DNA of 64,000 bases from Enhygromyxa salina. GTDB lineage: Bacteria > Myxococcota_A > Polyangia > Nannocystales > Nannocystaceae. The stretch lies in the NCBI RefSeq assembly GCF_002994615.1, contig NZ_PVNK01000081.1, forward strand, positions 1 to 64,000. Reading direction: 5' to 3'. Position numbers and translations under genes: made by a program. Under the pieces are notes generated by a model. The model did no database searches. It was not told the DNA's origin and saw only the letters and a program-made list of their open reading frames with translations. Position 1 is the first letter of the stretch, and the number at the start of each line of letters is the position of its first letter. Of the stretch, positions 9,441-18,730 are shown piece after piece.

Positions 9441-10532
9441 GCTGTCAGGATCGTGCTTGTCGCGGGCGTCCTCGATGACCTCTCGGGCCTCCACGCGATC
9501 TTCGAGGTCCGCCGAGGGGACCTCCTCGTGGCCCTCGCGCTCGCCTGGCTCGTGGCTGAGGGTGATGAGGATCGGAAAGTGATCAGAGCCAAACCGTCCG
9601 AGCCGCCGCATCTCGACGAGGCGGAGCTCTTCAGAGAAGAACACGTGGTCGAGAGGCCAACGCATGAGCGGAAATTTGGCGTGATAGGTCGCGTAGATGC
9701 CCCGACCGATGCGCGGATCGAGCAGCCCGCTGATTCGTTGAAAGCGGCGGGTCGTACTCGACCACGCGACGTCGTTCATGTCTCCGGCGACGATCACCGC
9801 CAGCGGCGAGCGCTTGGCCGCCGCGCCGACCACCAACAGCTCCGCGTCTCGCTCGGTCGAGGCCAGGTTCTCAAACGGCGTGGGCGGTCGCGGGTGTAGA
9901 CAATAGAGCTGGATCTGCGCCCCGCTCGGCAGCGCGACGCGGGTCTCGATCGAGGGGACATCGTCTTCGATCAGGTAGCGCACCTGGGGATCGATGAGCT
10001 CGAGGCGCGAGTACAAGGCGATGCCGTAGGTGTTGTCGAGGGGACGAAGCACCCTGTAGGGGTAGTCCGCGTCGAGGACCGCGAGCTGCTCTCGCCACCA
10101 GGTGTCGGTCTCGACGGCCAGCAGGAGGTCGGGTTGCTCGGCGCGAAGCTTCGTCAACAGCCGCGACGCGTCGCGATTGTCGATCAGGACGTTGGCCACA
10201 ATCAAGGTGATCTGCTCGGCCCCCTCGCGCGTCGCTCGCTCGGCCTGCGGCGAGACGAGCGCCGTGTACTGGACGATCTGCTTGACCTGATAGCCGAGGC
10301 TCGCGACCAGAATCAGCGCGACCCCGGCGGCGACCCAGGTCCGACGCACCCCCGAGTACAGGGCGCAGCCGCCGAGGAGCGCGAGGATGAGCCCGAGCAT
10401 GATGGCGAGTTGCAGGCGGGGAAAATCGAAAGCCCGGATCCACCAGTCGCGCAGCGGCAACAACGGCAACACGGTCGCGACCGAACACAGGACGCCAAGC
10501 ACCACCAGCGAGATCTTGATGGTTGGGATCAT
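9432..10532 (-). CDS. Membrane-anchored endonuclease/exonuclease/phosphatase (EEP) family protein
   Basis: 366 residues from ATG 10532 (MIPTIKIS); TTG 10550 is a longer alternative. Three N-terminal membrane helices (about residues 5-25, 40-60, 65-85) precede an EEP domain of the YafD type: LIVANVLIDNRD, DLLLAVETDTWW (metal-binding Glu), IVAGDMNDVAWSS and the final GSDHFPI. These are the metal and catalytic residues of the DNase I/exonuclease III fold. The active site probably faces the periplasm. Substrate (phospholipid, nucleic acid or sugar phosphate) cannot be told from sequence. The tail is highly charged. Confidence 0.8.
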   Translation of the reverse strand: MIPTIKISLVVLGVLCSVATVLPLLPLRDWWIRAFDFPRLQLAIMLGLILALLGGCALYSGVRRTWVAAGVALILVASLGYQVKQIVQYTALVSPQAERATREGAEQITLIVANVLIDNRDASRLLTKLRAEQPDLLLAVETDTWWREQLAVLDADYPYRVLRPLDNTYGIALYSRLELIDPQVRYLIEDDVPSIETRVALPSGAQIQLYCLHPRPPTPFENLASTERDAELLVVGAAAKRSPLAVIVAGDMNDVAWSSTTRRFQRISGLLDPRIGRGIYATYHAKFPLMRWPLDHVFFSEELRLVEMRRLGRFGSDHFPILITLSHEPGEREGHEEVPSADLEDRVEAREVIEDARDKHDPDSPK

Positions 10533-10598
10533 CAAGGCCGTTCTTAGCAAGATGCGATGATGGGTGAGCGCGCAACAACTGAGGCGGAGTCAAGGGGC

Positions 10599-10719
10599 GT
10601 GAAGATGCTGGCGCTCGGGGCGGCGACGCTCGCAGCCTGCCCGCCCGCAAGGGATGCGCTCGAGTTGTGGTTGTGGGCGGGTCCCGGCCCCTGACCTGCA
10701 CCTCCGAGGAGGACTGAGG
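10599..10719 (+). pseudogene. Lipoprotein gene remnant
   Basis: GTG 10599 opens VKMLALGAATLAACPPARDA with a clear lipobox (LAAC), but stops at 10692-10694. In the next frame TCTSEED follows, a phrase typical of Cys-rich myxobacterial lipoproteins, before another stop. It looks like the broken start of such a gene. Confidence 0.35.
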
Positions 10720-10774
10720 CCGCGAAGGGGCGTGTACAGCCGCAGCGCTTCCCATTTAACTTAGGATTCCGCTG

Positions 10775-11305
10775 ATGACCTCTGATCTCTTCGCCTTCCT
10801 CTCCACCCTTCAAAGCGAGGGACGACTCGTCTCACCGATCGACCTCGAGATCCTCGAGGCCCCCTCGGAGGCCGTCGCGGCCGAGACGATGGACGCGTGG
10901 TTCGACGGCGCAAACTGGCGCGCGACCGGGCACCGCGTGGTGGCCTTCGCCCAGGACGGCACCGGCGGCCAGTTCGGGCTGTGGCACTACCCCGAGCTCG
11001 ACGGCGAACCGCCGGTGGTCTTGCTGGGCTCGGAGGGCAGCGCCGCGGTGCTCGCCGACTCGCTCCTCGACTTTGTCCGGCAGACCTGCGCTGGCATGCA
11101 GTGGTACCCCTTCGAGGGCGAGTGGAACCCGATCGATGAGGACGAGATCGACGAGGATGACGAGTACGCGCTCGACCTCGCCGGCCTCCGAGCCCGCGCG
11201 GACGCCGAGCTCGGCCCGTGGACGGAGACCTCCGAGGCCATGATGAAGCGCGGCGTCGAGCGACACCCCGACTTCAAGGCCTGGGTCGAGGGGCTGCGCG
11301 GGTGA
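10775..11305 (+). CDS. SMI1/KNR4-like (SUKH) hypothetical protein
   Basis: 176 residues, acidic and soluble. The middle, GQFGLWHYPELDGEPPVVLLGSEG followed by ADSLLDFVRQTCAG, has the shape of the SUKH/SMI1 fold (W...P...VV.L.SEG...A.SL.DF), and an acidic stretch (DEDEIDEDDEYALD) follows. SUKH proteins often act as immunity proteins against toxins, but no toxin gene is adjacent. AGGATT lies 8 bases before the ATG. Family assignment is by pattern only. Confidence 0.5.
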   Translation: MTSDLFAFLSTLQSEGRLVSPIDLEILEAPSEAVAAETMDAWFDGANWRATGHRVVAFAQDGTGGQFGLWHYPELDGEPPVVLLGSEGSAAVLADSLLDFVRQTCAGMQWYPFEGEWNPIDEDEIDEDDEYALDLAGLRARADAELGPWTETSEAMMKRGVERHPDFKAWVEGLRG

Positions 11306-11315
11306 AGGGCTAAGG

Positions 11316-11335
11316 CTAGCACCCCGGGCTGCTAG
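11316..11335. repeat. Minimal CTAG palindromic repeat, supplies a stop codon
   Basis: CTAGCACCCCGGGCTGCTAG is the terminal arm of the 166-bp element joined to a bare CTAG. The CTAG at 11332-11335 provides the TAG stop of the FadL-like gene on the minus strand. Confidence 0.55.
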
Positions 11336-12885
11336 AAGCTGACGTCGAGGTAGAGGTTCCCGACCGTCAGCCACTGCTTGTAGACGCCGTCGGCGCTGGC
11401 CTGGCGGGTCGGCGCCTGGAACTCGTTGAACACGTTCTGGCCCTTGGTATCGAGGGGCAGGTAGATGATCTGCCCGACCGTCGCGCCCATCGCGAGGTGC
11501 TTGTGGGCCTGCCACAGCGCGCCGAGCGTGACGCTGATCTTGTCCATGTCGAACAGGACCGGATCCACGGTCTCGACCGGGATCGCCGAGCTGTCGTAGC
11601 CAAGGCCGATGTAGGTCTCGAGCTCGTCGATGAACCAGTACCCGACGCCAACCCGCACGCCGCCCGCGTCCTGCCAAAAGCGCGGGAGGTGCTGGGTCAC
11701 CGCGACGACGTCGCCGTCCTCGGCCCCGCCACCGCCGAAGTTGCTCGGGTCTTCGAGCGCCGTGTCGGCGTTCTCGTACTCGCAGCTGCGCTGGTCGCTG
11801 CTCTCGGCCTCGAGGATCATCACGCACTGCTTGTCGAACACCGACCAGCGGGTGTAGTCGGCGAACACCCGCAGCTCGAGCTTGGGGATCGGGCGCACGC
11901 GAAAGCCGAGGCGGATGATGTCGGGGTAGCTCTGGGTGACCTCGACGGGGGTCGGGGTGACGTTGCCGGTCGTGAAGATGTTGGTCAGCGTGCCCTCGAG
12001 CGCCATGCCGCCCGAGACGTTGGGCTGGCTGGTGTAGGAGGCGCCGATCCAAAAGACGTCCTTGACCGGCTGGACCGTGAACCCGGCCGCGAAGCCCCCC
12101 TGCCAGCCGCTGGCTTTGAGCCAGCTGCGGCCCTCCTTGAGCGCGAAGTCGCCGGGCTGGCCCGAGACCAGGTTGTCGGTGCCGTCGGCGTTGCGGGCCC
12201 GGACCGTGTCGATCGAGCTGTAGATCGCGCTGCCGCTGAAGCCGATCGTCAAGTTGGCGGCGGCCTCGATCTTGAACGCGAGCGCGCCAGTTATGTAGAA
12301 CGAGCGCAGGTTGCCGTCGATCGCGTACCAGCGCTGGACGCCGTCGTAGGCGCCCGGGAAGTCGGCGCTGTCGTTGAACGCGTCGTTCTTGTTCCAGGTC
12401 GCGCCGCCGCCAAAGGGCACGTAGACGGCCGCGCCGCCATAGATGAACTTGGTCCCGAAGTCCGAGGTCACGCCGAAGAAGGGCGCGCCCGCGACGTTGA
12501 ACAGGTCGGCGGTGCCGTTGTTGGCCCCGTTGGCGTACTCGAGGCTGAGCGGCTGCTCCATGTCCGGGTCCTGGCCCGGGTTGTAGTTGACGGCGCTGTC
12601 GGGCCGCTCGTAGCGAACCTTGCGCAGGGCGATCAGGCCATCGACGAAGATGTGCGTGCCCTCGGACAGGGCGATCGCGCCGGGGTTGTAATAGATGCTG
12701 GTCGCGTTTGGGCCGGTCGGGTGGCCGTGCTCGCCGCCAAAGCGCGCGGTCCCGATGCCCGAGGCGTCGGCGGTGGAGGTCCACAGCCCGACGCCCAGCA
12801 GCGCGGCGAGGGGAGCGGCGAGAGCCCTGCCACAGCGGCGGGTCGAGGCGAGGCGAGGCGAGGCGGAGAAGCGTGGGGTGCTCAT
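11332..12885 (-). CDS. FadL/OmpP1-family outer-membrane transporter
   Basis: 517 residues. A signal peptide ends in TADASG; mature sequence begins GIGTARFGGEHGHPTGPNAT and reaches SIYYNPGAIAL, the conserved NPxA-type hatch motif of FadL. The rest alternates amphipathic beta strands and ends in Phe, as outer-membrane barrels do. FadL proteins take up long-chain fatty acids or other hydrophobic molecules. Length is typical. The last codon falls in a short palindromic repeat that provides the TAG stop. The next gene upstream on the same strand is a PEPCK-distant metabolic neighbour; no beta-oxidation genes are near. Confidence 0.88.
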   Translation of the reverse strand: MSTPRFSASPRLASTRRCGRALAAPLAALLGVGLWTSTADASGIGTARFGGEHGHPTGPNATSIYYNPGAIALSEGTHIFVDGLIALRKVRYERPDSAVNYNPGQDPDMEQPLSLEYANGANNGTADLFNVAGAPFFGVTSDFGTKFIYGGAAVYVPFGGGATWNKNDAFNDSADFPGAYDGVQRWYAIDGNLRSFYITGALAFKIEAAANLTIGFSGSAIYSSIDTVRARNADGTDNLVSGQPGDFALKEGRSWLKASGWQGGFAAGFTVQPVKDVFWIGASYTSQPNVSGGMALEGTLTNIFTTGNVTPTPVEVTQSYPDIIRLGFRVRPIPKLELRVFADYTRWSVFDKQCVMILEAESSDQRSCEYENADTALEDPSNFGGGGAEDGDVVAVTQHLPRFWQDAGGVRVGVGYWFIDELETYIGLGYDSSAIPVETVDPVLFDMDKISVTLGALWQAHKHLAMGATVGQIIYLPLDTKGQNVFNEFQAPTRQASADGVYKQWLTVGNLYLDVSF

Positions 12886-12931
12886 GGTGAGGATCGCTTG
12901 GGTCGAGGAGAGAGGGGCACCGGGCTTCAGC

Positions 12932-14146
12932 TCAGATCTGGCTGCACTTGTAGGGGAAGTCGGTCGGCAAGGTGCTGGGGTCGGAGCCGTCGTCGGCGAG
13001 CCGGCTCGCGGCGAAGAACGAGCCCGGCTCGAGCGGAGCCTCGAGCGGGACCGTGACCATGCCGGCCACGTCGCCGCACATCGTGTCCATGTCGAGGACC
13101 TCGCCGGAGATCAGCAGCGTGGCCTCGATGTCGCTGCCCGTGATCGGGTTGGCGGCGCCCGTGACCTTGACCAGGCCCATGTCGACCTCGAAGGACCCGT
13201 CGGCGGCGATCGGGATGTCGTCGAAGACCAGGGGATCGCCGACGAACTCGCGCGGGGTCAGGATCTCGCCCTGATCGAGGCTCAGCGGCTGGAACGAGAA
13301 GTCGGCGACGCCGCCGAGGCCGTCGGCCGAGGCCGTGAAGGTCACGGTCGTCGCAAACTGCATGGGCAGATCCGGGCCGAGGTTGGTCTCGACCGCGAAC
13401 AAGAAGTTGCCCGTGACGTCCGGGAGGTCGGGCGAGTCCGCGGGTGGGACCATTTCGCAGCGGTAGGGGAAGGTCGTCGGCAGCGTCGCGGGATCGCAGC
13501 CGTCGTCGTCGATGCGCAGGGCGCCAAAGAACGAGCCGGGCTCGAGCGGGGCCTCGAGCGGGACCGTGACCATGCCCGCGACATCACCGCACAGGGCGTT
13601 GGAGTGGACGATGCGCCCGGTCGTGACCAGCGTGGCCTCGATGTCGCTGCCCGTGATCGGGTTGGCGGCGCCCGTGACCTTGACCAGGCCCATGTCGATC
13701 TCGTAGTTGCCGTCGGCGTCGAACTCGACGCCCTCGTAGTTGAGCGGCTCGCCAACGCACTCGCGCGGGGTCAGGGTCTCGCCCTGGTCGAGGCTCAGCG
13801 GCTGAAACGAGAAGTCGGCGGTCGCGCCCGAGCCGTCTTCGGCGATGACCATGTTGCTGATCGTCGTCGAGAACTGCATCGGCAGGTCGGGCCCGAGGTT
13901 GGTCTCGACCGCGAACAGGTAGGTGCCGTTCATGTCGGGGATGCCCTCGACGCCCGTGTCACCGTCGCCGTCGCCGTCGCCTTCGCCTTCACCCGCGTCG
14001 AGGCGGTGATCCTCGCTCGCTTCGAGGAACTCGTTGAAGCGAGCCTCGGGGTCCGGGCAGCCGCTGGCGAGCAGCGTGAGCCCGCAGAGGCTCAAACTGG
14101 CGAGGCGAGTCTGCCAGGGGGGACGGGGTGCGTATCGTAGGGCCAT
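12932..14146 (-). CDS. Lipoprotein with two near-identical tandem domains
   Basis: 404 residues. Start ATG 14146 (MALRYAPRPP) gives a signal with lipobox LASGC. An acidic linker of GD repeats leads to two domains of about 165 residues each, both opening with FAVETNLGPDLPMQF and containing DFSFQPLSLDQGE, GLVKVTGAANPITGSDIEAT and CGDVAGMVTVPLEAPLEPGS; each ends with FPYxC. DNA of the two halves is also nearly identical (around 13020-13160 and 13525-13690), so the duplication is recent or kept alike by conversion. It does not match a domain known to me; a surface-exposed beta-rich lipoprotein is inferred. Confidence 0.75.
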   Translation of the reverse strand: MALRYAPRPPWQTRLASLSLCGLTLLASGCPDPEARFNEFLEASEDHRLDAGEGEGDGDGDGDTGVEGIPDMNGTYLFAVETNLGPDLPMQFSTTISNMVIAEDGSGATADFSFQPLSLDQGETLTPRECVGEPLNYEGVEFDADGNYEIDMGLVKVTGAANPITGSDIEATLVTTGRIVHSNALCGDVAGMVTVPLEAPLEPGSFFGALRIDDDGCDPATLPTTFPYRCEMVPPADSPDLPDVTGNFLFAVETNLGPDLPMQFATTVTFTASADGLGGVADFSFQPLSLDQGEILTPREFVGDPLVFDDIPIAADGSFEVDMGLVKVTGAANPITGSDIEATLLISGEVLDMDTMCGDVAGMVTVPLEAPLEPGSFFAASRLADDGSDPSTLPTDFPYKCSQI

Positions 14147-14217
14147 GCGGGTCGTCTCCAACGGGCGAGCGGAAAGCTCGCGCCGATGGTACACGACCAC
14201 GCCCCGCGGGCGGGGAA

Positions 14218-14670
14218 TCAAGCTTCCGGCAGCGCCCGAAGATCGGCGACCGCCGAGACGATCTGCTCGGGCTCGGCCTGCACATCCGCGACCTCGCACA
14301 GCCACTGCGCGGCCTCTTCGAGGTCGCGGATTGTGCGCATGGGGATGTCGGTCCGGCCCTGAAAGATCTGCGTCATGATGCTCGACATGATCGAGGCACC
14401 GAGACCGACGAGGCCACCGACGACGGTGGCCATCGCCTCGACTCCCGGGTCATCCGTCGTCGCCTCGCGGTAGTACGAGCGGACCTCGGGGCCCATCGGC
14501 GGCAGGATCTTGTCGGGGACCATCAACAGCGGGGCGCGGCCAACTCGCTGCGCGAAGGTGGCGTAGCGGCCGAGCTCGAGCTTGGCCTCTTCGAGGGTCG
14601 GCGGCTCCGCATGGTGGATGATGAACAATCGACCCACCTCCGCTGTCCTGGGCTCACGCGCGCTCGTCAT
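14218..14670 (-). CDS. Hypothetical protein, possibly STAS-like
   Basis: 150 residues from ATG 14670. The first half reads RLFIIHHAEPPTLEEAK then LLMVPDKILPPMGPEVR, alternating strands and helices like the single-domain STAS-like proteins common in myxobacteria. A hydrophobic Gly-rich segment (AMATVVGGLVGLGASIMSSI) in the middle could be a buried helix or membrane contact. The end is helical. No catalytic motif is seen. Name is by general shape only. Confidence 0.5.
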   Translation of the reverse strand: MTSAREPRTAEVGRLFIIHHAEPPTLEEAKLELGRYATFAQRVGRAPLLMVPDKILPPMGPEVRSYYREATTDDPGVEAMATVVGGLVGLGASIMSSIMTQIFQGRTDIPMRTIRDLEEAAQWLCEVADVQAEPEQIVSAVADLRALPEA

Positions 14671-14727
14671 CAGTCGGGGTTCTAGCACGAACGGCGGCCG
14701 GACCGCAGGCCAGTGTGGCTAGTGGGG

Positions 14728-16800
14728 CTAGCCTGGCCGATTTTGGACCCCGGCCAGCTGATTCAAGAAGGCGCCCGCGAGCTCCTCCATGGTCTCGGTC
14801 GTGAGCTTCTCTCGCTCGCGCAGATCGCAGTGCTCGATGACGCCGCTGTCCTCGTCGGGGAGCTCCTCGAGGAAGCGGCTGGGCAGGATCTCGAGCTCGC
14901 GCCCGCGATCGACGCGGGTCGCCGCCCGAGTCAGCCACAGGCGGTCACGGGCGCGGGTGATGCCAACGTAAAACAGCCGCCGCTCCTCTTCGATGTCACC
15001 GGAGATGGCATCGGAGAGCCGCGGGGCGTCGGTACGCTTGTGTGGCATCGTCCCCTCCTCGACCCCCAGTATGAACACGTTGCCCCACTCCAGGCCCTTG
15101 GCCGAGTGGAAGGTCGAGAGCGTGACGAGGTCGGGCGTCTGGTCGCCCTCATCCTTCTTCTTGAGGTCGATGTTGCCGAGGTACTCGCCCCACTTGGGCT
15201 TGGTCTTGGCGTCCCAGGCTCGGCTCTCGAACTTGCCGACGCTGGCGAGCAAAAACTCGACCGAGTTCCACCGGTTTTGTGTGACCTTGCCCGAGCCGGT
15301 GTCCTTGAGCACGCTGTCGCGCAGCCGGACCTCGTCGAGGAGCTTGCGCAGGGCGTCGGCGACGGTCGACTGGTGGGCGTCGGCCTGGGCGTGGCGGATC
15401 TGCTGAGAGAAGCGCTCGAGCGCGTGGCGAGGCCGACCGCCGATCCCCTCGATCTCGGCGACGTGGTGGACGGCGTCGATCAGCCGCTTGCCGTGGCCCT
15501 CGGCCCAGGCGTCGAGGCGCTCGATGGTCTTGCGCCCGATGCCCTTCGAGGGCGTGTCGAGGGCCCGCCGAACCGCGATCTCGTCGGAGGGGATGACCAG
15601 CAGCTTGAGGTACGCGATCGCGTCCTTGACGACCTTCTTGTCGTAGAAGGGCTGGCCGCCGAGGACCCGGAAGGGGACCCCGTGCTCTTGCAGGTTCTGC
15701 TCGATCGCGCGGGCCTGGCGGCTCGAGCGGTAGAGCACGGCGATCTCGCGCCCGGGCGCGCGGCGGCCCTGGATCAGCTCGTAGATCTTGTCGGCGACCC
15801 ACTTGGCCTCCATCGGCCCGTCGCGGGTCACGACGACCTCGACCTTTTCGCCGCCGCTGCGCTTGGGCACCAGCTCCTTGTCGTGGCGCGAGCTGTTGTG
15901 GACGATCAACGCGTTGGCGCAGGTCGTGATCGGCGGCTTCGAGCGGTAGTTGGCCTCGAGCTTGATGACCTTGGCGTCGCGGAAGTAGACGTCGAAGCCG
16001 AGGATGTTGGCGACCTTGGCCCCGCGCCAGCCGTAGATCGCCTGGTCGTCGTCGCCGACCACGCACAGGTTGCGCTCGGGCCCGAGCAGCTCGAGCAGCA
16101 TCTGAAACTGGGCCGTGTTGGTGTCCTGGTACTCGTCGACGAGGAGGTAGCGAAAGCGCTGCTGCCAGCGCTTCTTGCACGAGGGGTCCTCTTGGAGGCG
16201 CGAGGCGATCCGGCACACGAGGTCGTCGAAGTCGACGCACGCGAGGCTGCGCAGGCGGTCCTCGTAGGCGTCGTAGAGCTCGGCCGCGATGTCGTCGTAG
16301 TCGTTGGACGAGATGATGTTCTTGACCTGCGCGGTGGTCAAAAAGTCGTTCTTCCACAGGCTGATGCGCTGGACCACGGCGCCGAGATCGAAGCGTCGTT
16401 TGCTCGCCGGGCCGTGGTAGCCGTGCTCGCGCAGGAGCGAGCGGATGATCCCGTAGACGTCGCCCTGGTCGAGGATCTGGAAGCGCTTGGGCACGCCGAA
16501 GCCCTTGGGATCCTCGCGCATCATCCTCGAGCCGAGGCTGTGGAAGGTGCCCAGGACCAGGGCCTCGGCCCGCTTCTTGCCCACCATCTTGGCCAGGCGC
16601 TCGCGCATCTCGTCGGCGGCCTTGTTGGTGAACGAGAGCGCGACGATCTGCTCGGGCTCGACCCCGCGCTCGAGCAGGTGCGCGATCCGGTGGGTGATGA
16701 CCCGGGTCTTGCCCGAGCCGGCGCCAGCGAGGACCAGCAGCGGGCCCTCGATGTGGAGCACGGCCTCGCGCTGCGCAGGGTTGAGAGCGGAGAGATCCAC
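14728..16800 (-). CDS. UvrD/Rep-family superfamily I DNA helicase
   Basis: 690 residues, full length for the family. Motifs in order: Q motif LNPAQREAV (6-14), Walker A AGAGSGKT (25-32), motif Ia LSFTNKAADEMRERL, TFHSLGSRM, motif II LLVDEYQDTN, motif III VVGDDDQAIYGWRGA, motif IV LEANYRS, motif V TFHSAKGLEWGNVFI, motif VI RLFYVGITRARDRL. An ATP-driven 3'-5' helicase in repair or replication restart. The C-terminus lacks the short RNA-polymerase-binding tail seen in many PcrA proteins as far as can be judged, so Rep versus UvrD is not decided. The stop TAG lies in a CTAG. Confidence 0.92.
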   Translation of the reverse strand: MDLSALNPAQREAVLHIEGPLLVLAGAGSGKTRVITHRIAHLLERGVEPEQIVALSFTNKAADEMRERLAKMVGKKRAEALVLGTFHSLGSRMMREDPKGFGVPKRFQILDQGDVYGIIRSLLREHGYHGPASKRRFDLGAVVQRISLWKNDFLTTAQVKNIISSNDYDDIAAELYDAYEDRLRSLACVDFDDLVCRIASRLQEDPSCKKRWQQRFRYLLVDEYQDTNTAQFQMLLELLGPERNLCVVGDDDQAIYGWRGAKVANILGFDVYFRDAKVIKLEANYRSKPPITTCANALIVHNSSRHDKELVPKRSGGEKVEVVVTRDGPMEAKWVADKIYELIQGRRAPGREIAVLYRSSRQARAIEQNLQEHGVPFRVLGGQPFYDKKVVKDAIAYLKLLVIPSDEIAVRRALDTPSKGIGRKTIERLDAWAEGHGKRLIDAVHHVAEIEGIGGRPRHALERFSQQIRHAQADAHQSTVADALRKLLDEVRLRDSVLKDTGSGKVTQNRWNSVEFLLASVGKFESRAWDAKTKPKWGEYLGNIDLKKKDEGDQTPDLVTLSTFHSAKGLEWGNVFILGVEEGTMPHKRTDAPRLSDAISGDIEEERRLFYVGITRARDRLWLTRAATRVDRGRELEILPSRFLEELPDEDSGVIEHCDLREREKLTTETMEELAGAFLNQLAGVQNRPG

Positions 16801-16858
16801 GGGTCGGGCCTTTTAGTTGGTTGCGATCTTCGACGCAAGCTGGACGCACCAGACGCCG

Positions 16859-17230
16859 TCAGCCGAGCAGCTTCTCGGCCCACGCGTCGGCGCGAAAGCC
16901 GATCAGCGCGACGTCCTCACCGACGACGAGCGGGCGCTTGATCAGCTTGCCGTCGGCGGCGAGGGCCGCGAGCGCGTCGGCCTTCGACGTGGTCGCGAGC
17001 TTGTCCTTCCACCCGCCTTGGCGGTAGCTCTGGCCCGAGGTGTTGAACAGCTTGCGGAGCTCGACCTCGGCGAGCTTCATGACCTTGGCCAGGGTGGTCT
17101 TGCTCGGCGGGCGCGCGACGATGTCGACGCTGCGGTAGGCGATGCCCTCGGCCTCGAGCCACTTCAGAGCCTTGCGGCAGGTCGAGCAGTTTGGGTACTG
17201 GTAGACCACGACGGGCTTGGCGGCGCTCAT
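16859..17230 (-). CDS. ArsC/Spx/MgsR-family protein
   Basis: 123 residues, the usual length. Starts VVVYQYPNCSTCRKALKWLE, giving the CxxC (residues 15-18) near the first helix; later IVARPPSKTTLAKVM, then LIKRPLVVGEDVALIGF, the conserved RPL cis-Pro segment. The CxxC arrangement is that of Spx/MgsR or YffB-like proteins rather than classical plasmid arsenate reductase (CxxS). Likely a thiol-redox regulator or reductase in the cytoplasm. It diverges from the FKBP lipoprotein gene. Confidence 0.82.
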   Translation of the reverse strand: MSAAKPVVVYQYPNCSTCRKALKWLEAEGIAYRSVDIVARPPSKTTLAKVMKLAEVELRKLFNTSGQSYRQGGWKDKLATTSKADALAALAADGKLIKRPLVVGEDVALIGFRADAWAEKLLG

Positions 17231-17286
17231 GGCCTGCGCTTGTGCCCCGCTTCGAGCCGCGCCGTCAACCGTGCGATGCTCGGGCC

Positions 17287-17763
17287 ATGCGCCGCTGGCC
17301 TGTGCCTGTTCTCGCCCTCGCCCTGGTCGCCTGCGCCAAGCAACCCGCGCCCCGCGACGCCTACGAGGGCGCGCCGCAGCGCGCGGCGATCGTCGCCGAG
17401 TGCGGCCCCAAGCTCGTCGACGACGAGGGCCGCGCGTGCGTGCAGATCGACGTGTTCGCCGAGGGCGAGGGCCCGCCCGCGGCGCCGGGCGAGTGGCTGT
17501 GGATCCACTACATCGTCACCCTGCCCAACGGCGCGCAGATCGACAGCTCGCACGAGCGCAAGCCGCTCTCGCTGCGCCTCGGTCACAGCGGTGAGGTCAT
17601 CGAGGGCATGCACCTCGGGCTCGCGGGCATCCGAGTCGGCGAGCGTCGCCGCTTCGTGGTCCCGCCCAAGCTCGGCTACCGCGGCGCCAAGATGGCTGGG
17701 GTGCCGCCCGACGCGAACTTGACCTTTCTGGTCGAGCTGATGGAGCGGCGCGAGAGCCTTTGA
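17287..17763 (+). CDS. FKBP-type peptidyl-prolyl isomerase lipoprotein
   Basis: 158 residues from ATG 17287; lipobox LVACA at about residues 12-16. The mature domain carries FKBP marks: EWLWIHYIVTLPNGAQIDSS, SLRLGHSGEVIEGMHLGLAG, VGERRRFVVPPKLGYRG and the closing LTFLVEL. It should speed proline isomerisation during folding outside the cytoplasm, anchored to a membrane. The frame is open further upstream to 17191, but that part overlaps the divergent ArsC-like gene and lacks a signal peptide. Confidence 0.88.
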   Translation: MRRWPVPVLALALVACAKQPAPRDAYEGAPQRAAIVAECGPKLVDDEGRACVQIDVFAEGEGPPAAPGEWLWIHYIVTLPNGAQIDSSHERKPLSLRLGHSGEVIEGMHLGLAGIRVGERRRFVVPPKLGYRGAKMAGVPPDANLTFLVELMERRESL

Positions 17764-17777
17764 CGTACCATGCCGCC

Positions 17778-18623
17778 GTGGCCCACGCCCACGCCCAGCC
17801 CGACTGCGTCTTTTGTGGCTACCGCGAAGCCCCGGTCCACCTGCGTCGGCCGAAGTTCGAGATCCGTCGGTGCCCGCACTGCGCGGTGCTGTGGTGTGAT
17901 CCGACCCGCTTCGACGACGACTTCAGGCCCGACAACGAGGCCGCTTACCTCGAGGTCGAGGCCACGATCCACACCGAGAACGCCGCCCGGCTCGAGCAGC
18001 TGCTGCGCTTCGCCGGGCCCGACAGCCACCCGCGCCTGCTCGAGGTCGGCTGCATGCACGGCGACTTCGTGTACCAGGCGCGCGGGGCCGGCTACGACGC
18101 GCGGGGGGCGGACCTGTCGGCGACCGCCGTCGAGGAGGCCAACCGTCGGATGCCCGACGCCGTCAGCCTCACGACCCTCGACGACAGCTTCGCCGACGCC
18201 TCGCTCGACGTCGTCGCCGCGTTCAACGTCGTCGAGCACATGGACCGACCCGACGAGTTCCTGGCCCAGGTTACCCGGGTCCTTCGCCCCGGCGGCGTGC
18301 TGATCGCGGAGACCCCGGCCCAGGAGAGCGTGTACCACCACGTGTTGTTCATGCGCGGCCGGCTCCAGAGCCAGGGGGCCTACGAGGTCGGGGTCTACCC
18401 GGGCACCCACATCTTCAAGTTCGGCCGCCGGGCGTGGGCGACGATCCTGCGCGACCGCGACTACGAGGTCCTCGACATCGCCCCGCGCTCGACCCCGATG
18501 CGCGAGCTCCTGGCCAAGAACAAGCACGATCCGATCTTGCGCGCGGGCATCGTGGGCTTTGGGCTGCTCGGCCGGGTGACCGGGTGGGAGAACCGGATCC
18601 TCGTCACGGCCCGGCGCAGGTGA
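17778..18623 (+). CDS. Class I SAM-dependent methyltransferase with N-terminal zinc ribbon
   Basis: 281 residues from GTG 17778; a TTG at 17760, overlapping the FKBP stop, is an alternative. The start holds two Cys pairs (CVFCG, CPHC), a zinc ribbon like that of sugar C-methyltransferases. Then the Rossmann core: RLLEVGCMHGDFVYQA (motif I), AADLS-like acidic strand GADLS, and AAFNVVEHMDRPDEFL, ending with LRPGGVLIAETP. Proteins of this type often act in sugar or secondary-metabolite methylation; substrate unknown. A few bases separate it from the FKBP gene, so they may be cotranscribed. Confidence 0.8.
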   Translation: MAHAHAQPDCVFCGYREAPVHLRRPKFEIRRCPHCAVLWCDPTRFDDDFRPDNEAAYLEVEATIHTENAARLEQLLRFAGPDSHPRLLEVGCMHGDFVYQARGAGYDARGADLSATAVEEANRRMPDAVSLTTLDDSFADASLDVVAAFNVVEHMDRPDEFLAQVTRVLRPGGVLIAETPAQESVYHHVLFMRGRLQSQGAYEVGVYPGTHIFKFGRRAWATILRDRDYEVLDIAPRSTPMRELLAKNKHDPILRAGIVGFGLLGRVTGWENRILVTARRR

Positions 18624-18730
18624 ATGACGGCCGTCAGGGGATCCTTCACGCCTGTTTTGCATCCAGCTTTGGTTGACCAAAAGCGGGCTGGCTCGCGGAC
18701 AAGGGCCGGGCGTGGGTGTACATTCGGGCC

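Noticed and set aside
10832..12784. 650-codon Arg/Gly-rich minus-strand frame
   Set aside because: Out-of-frame reading of the FadL-like gene continued across the SUKH-like gene; composition is typical of a GC-rich shadow.
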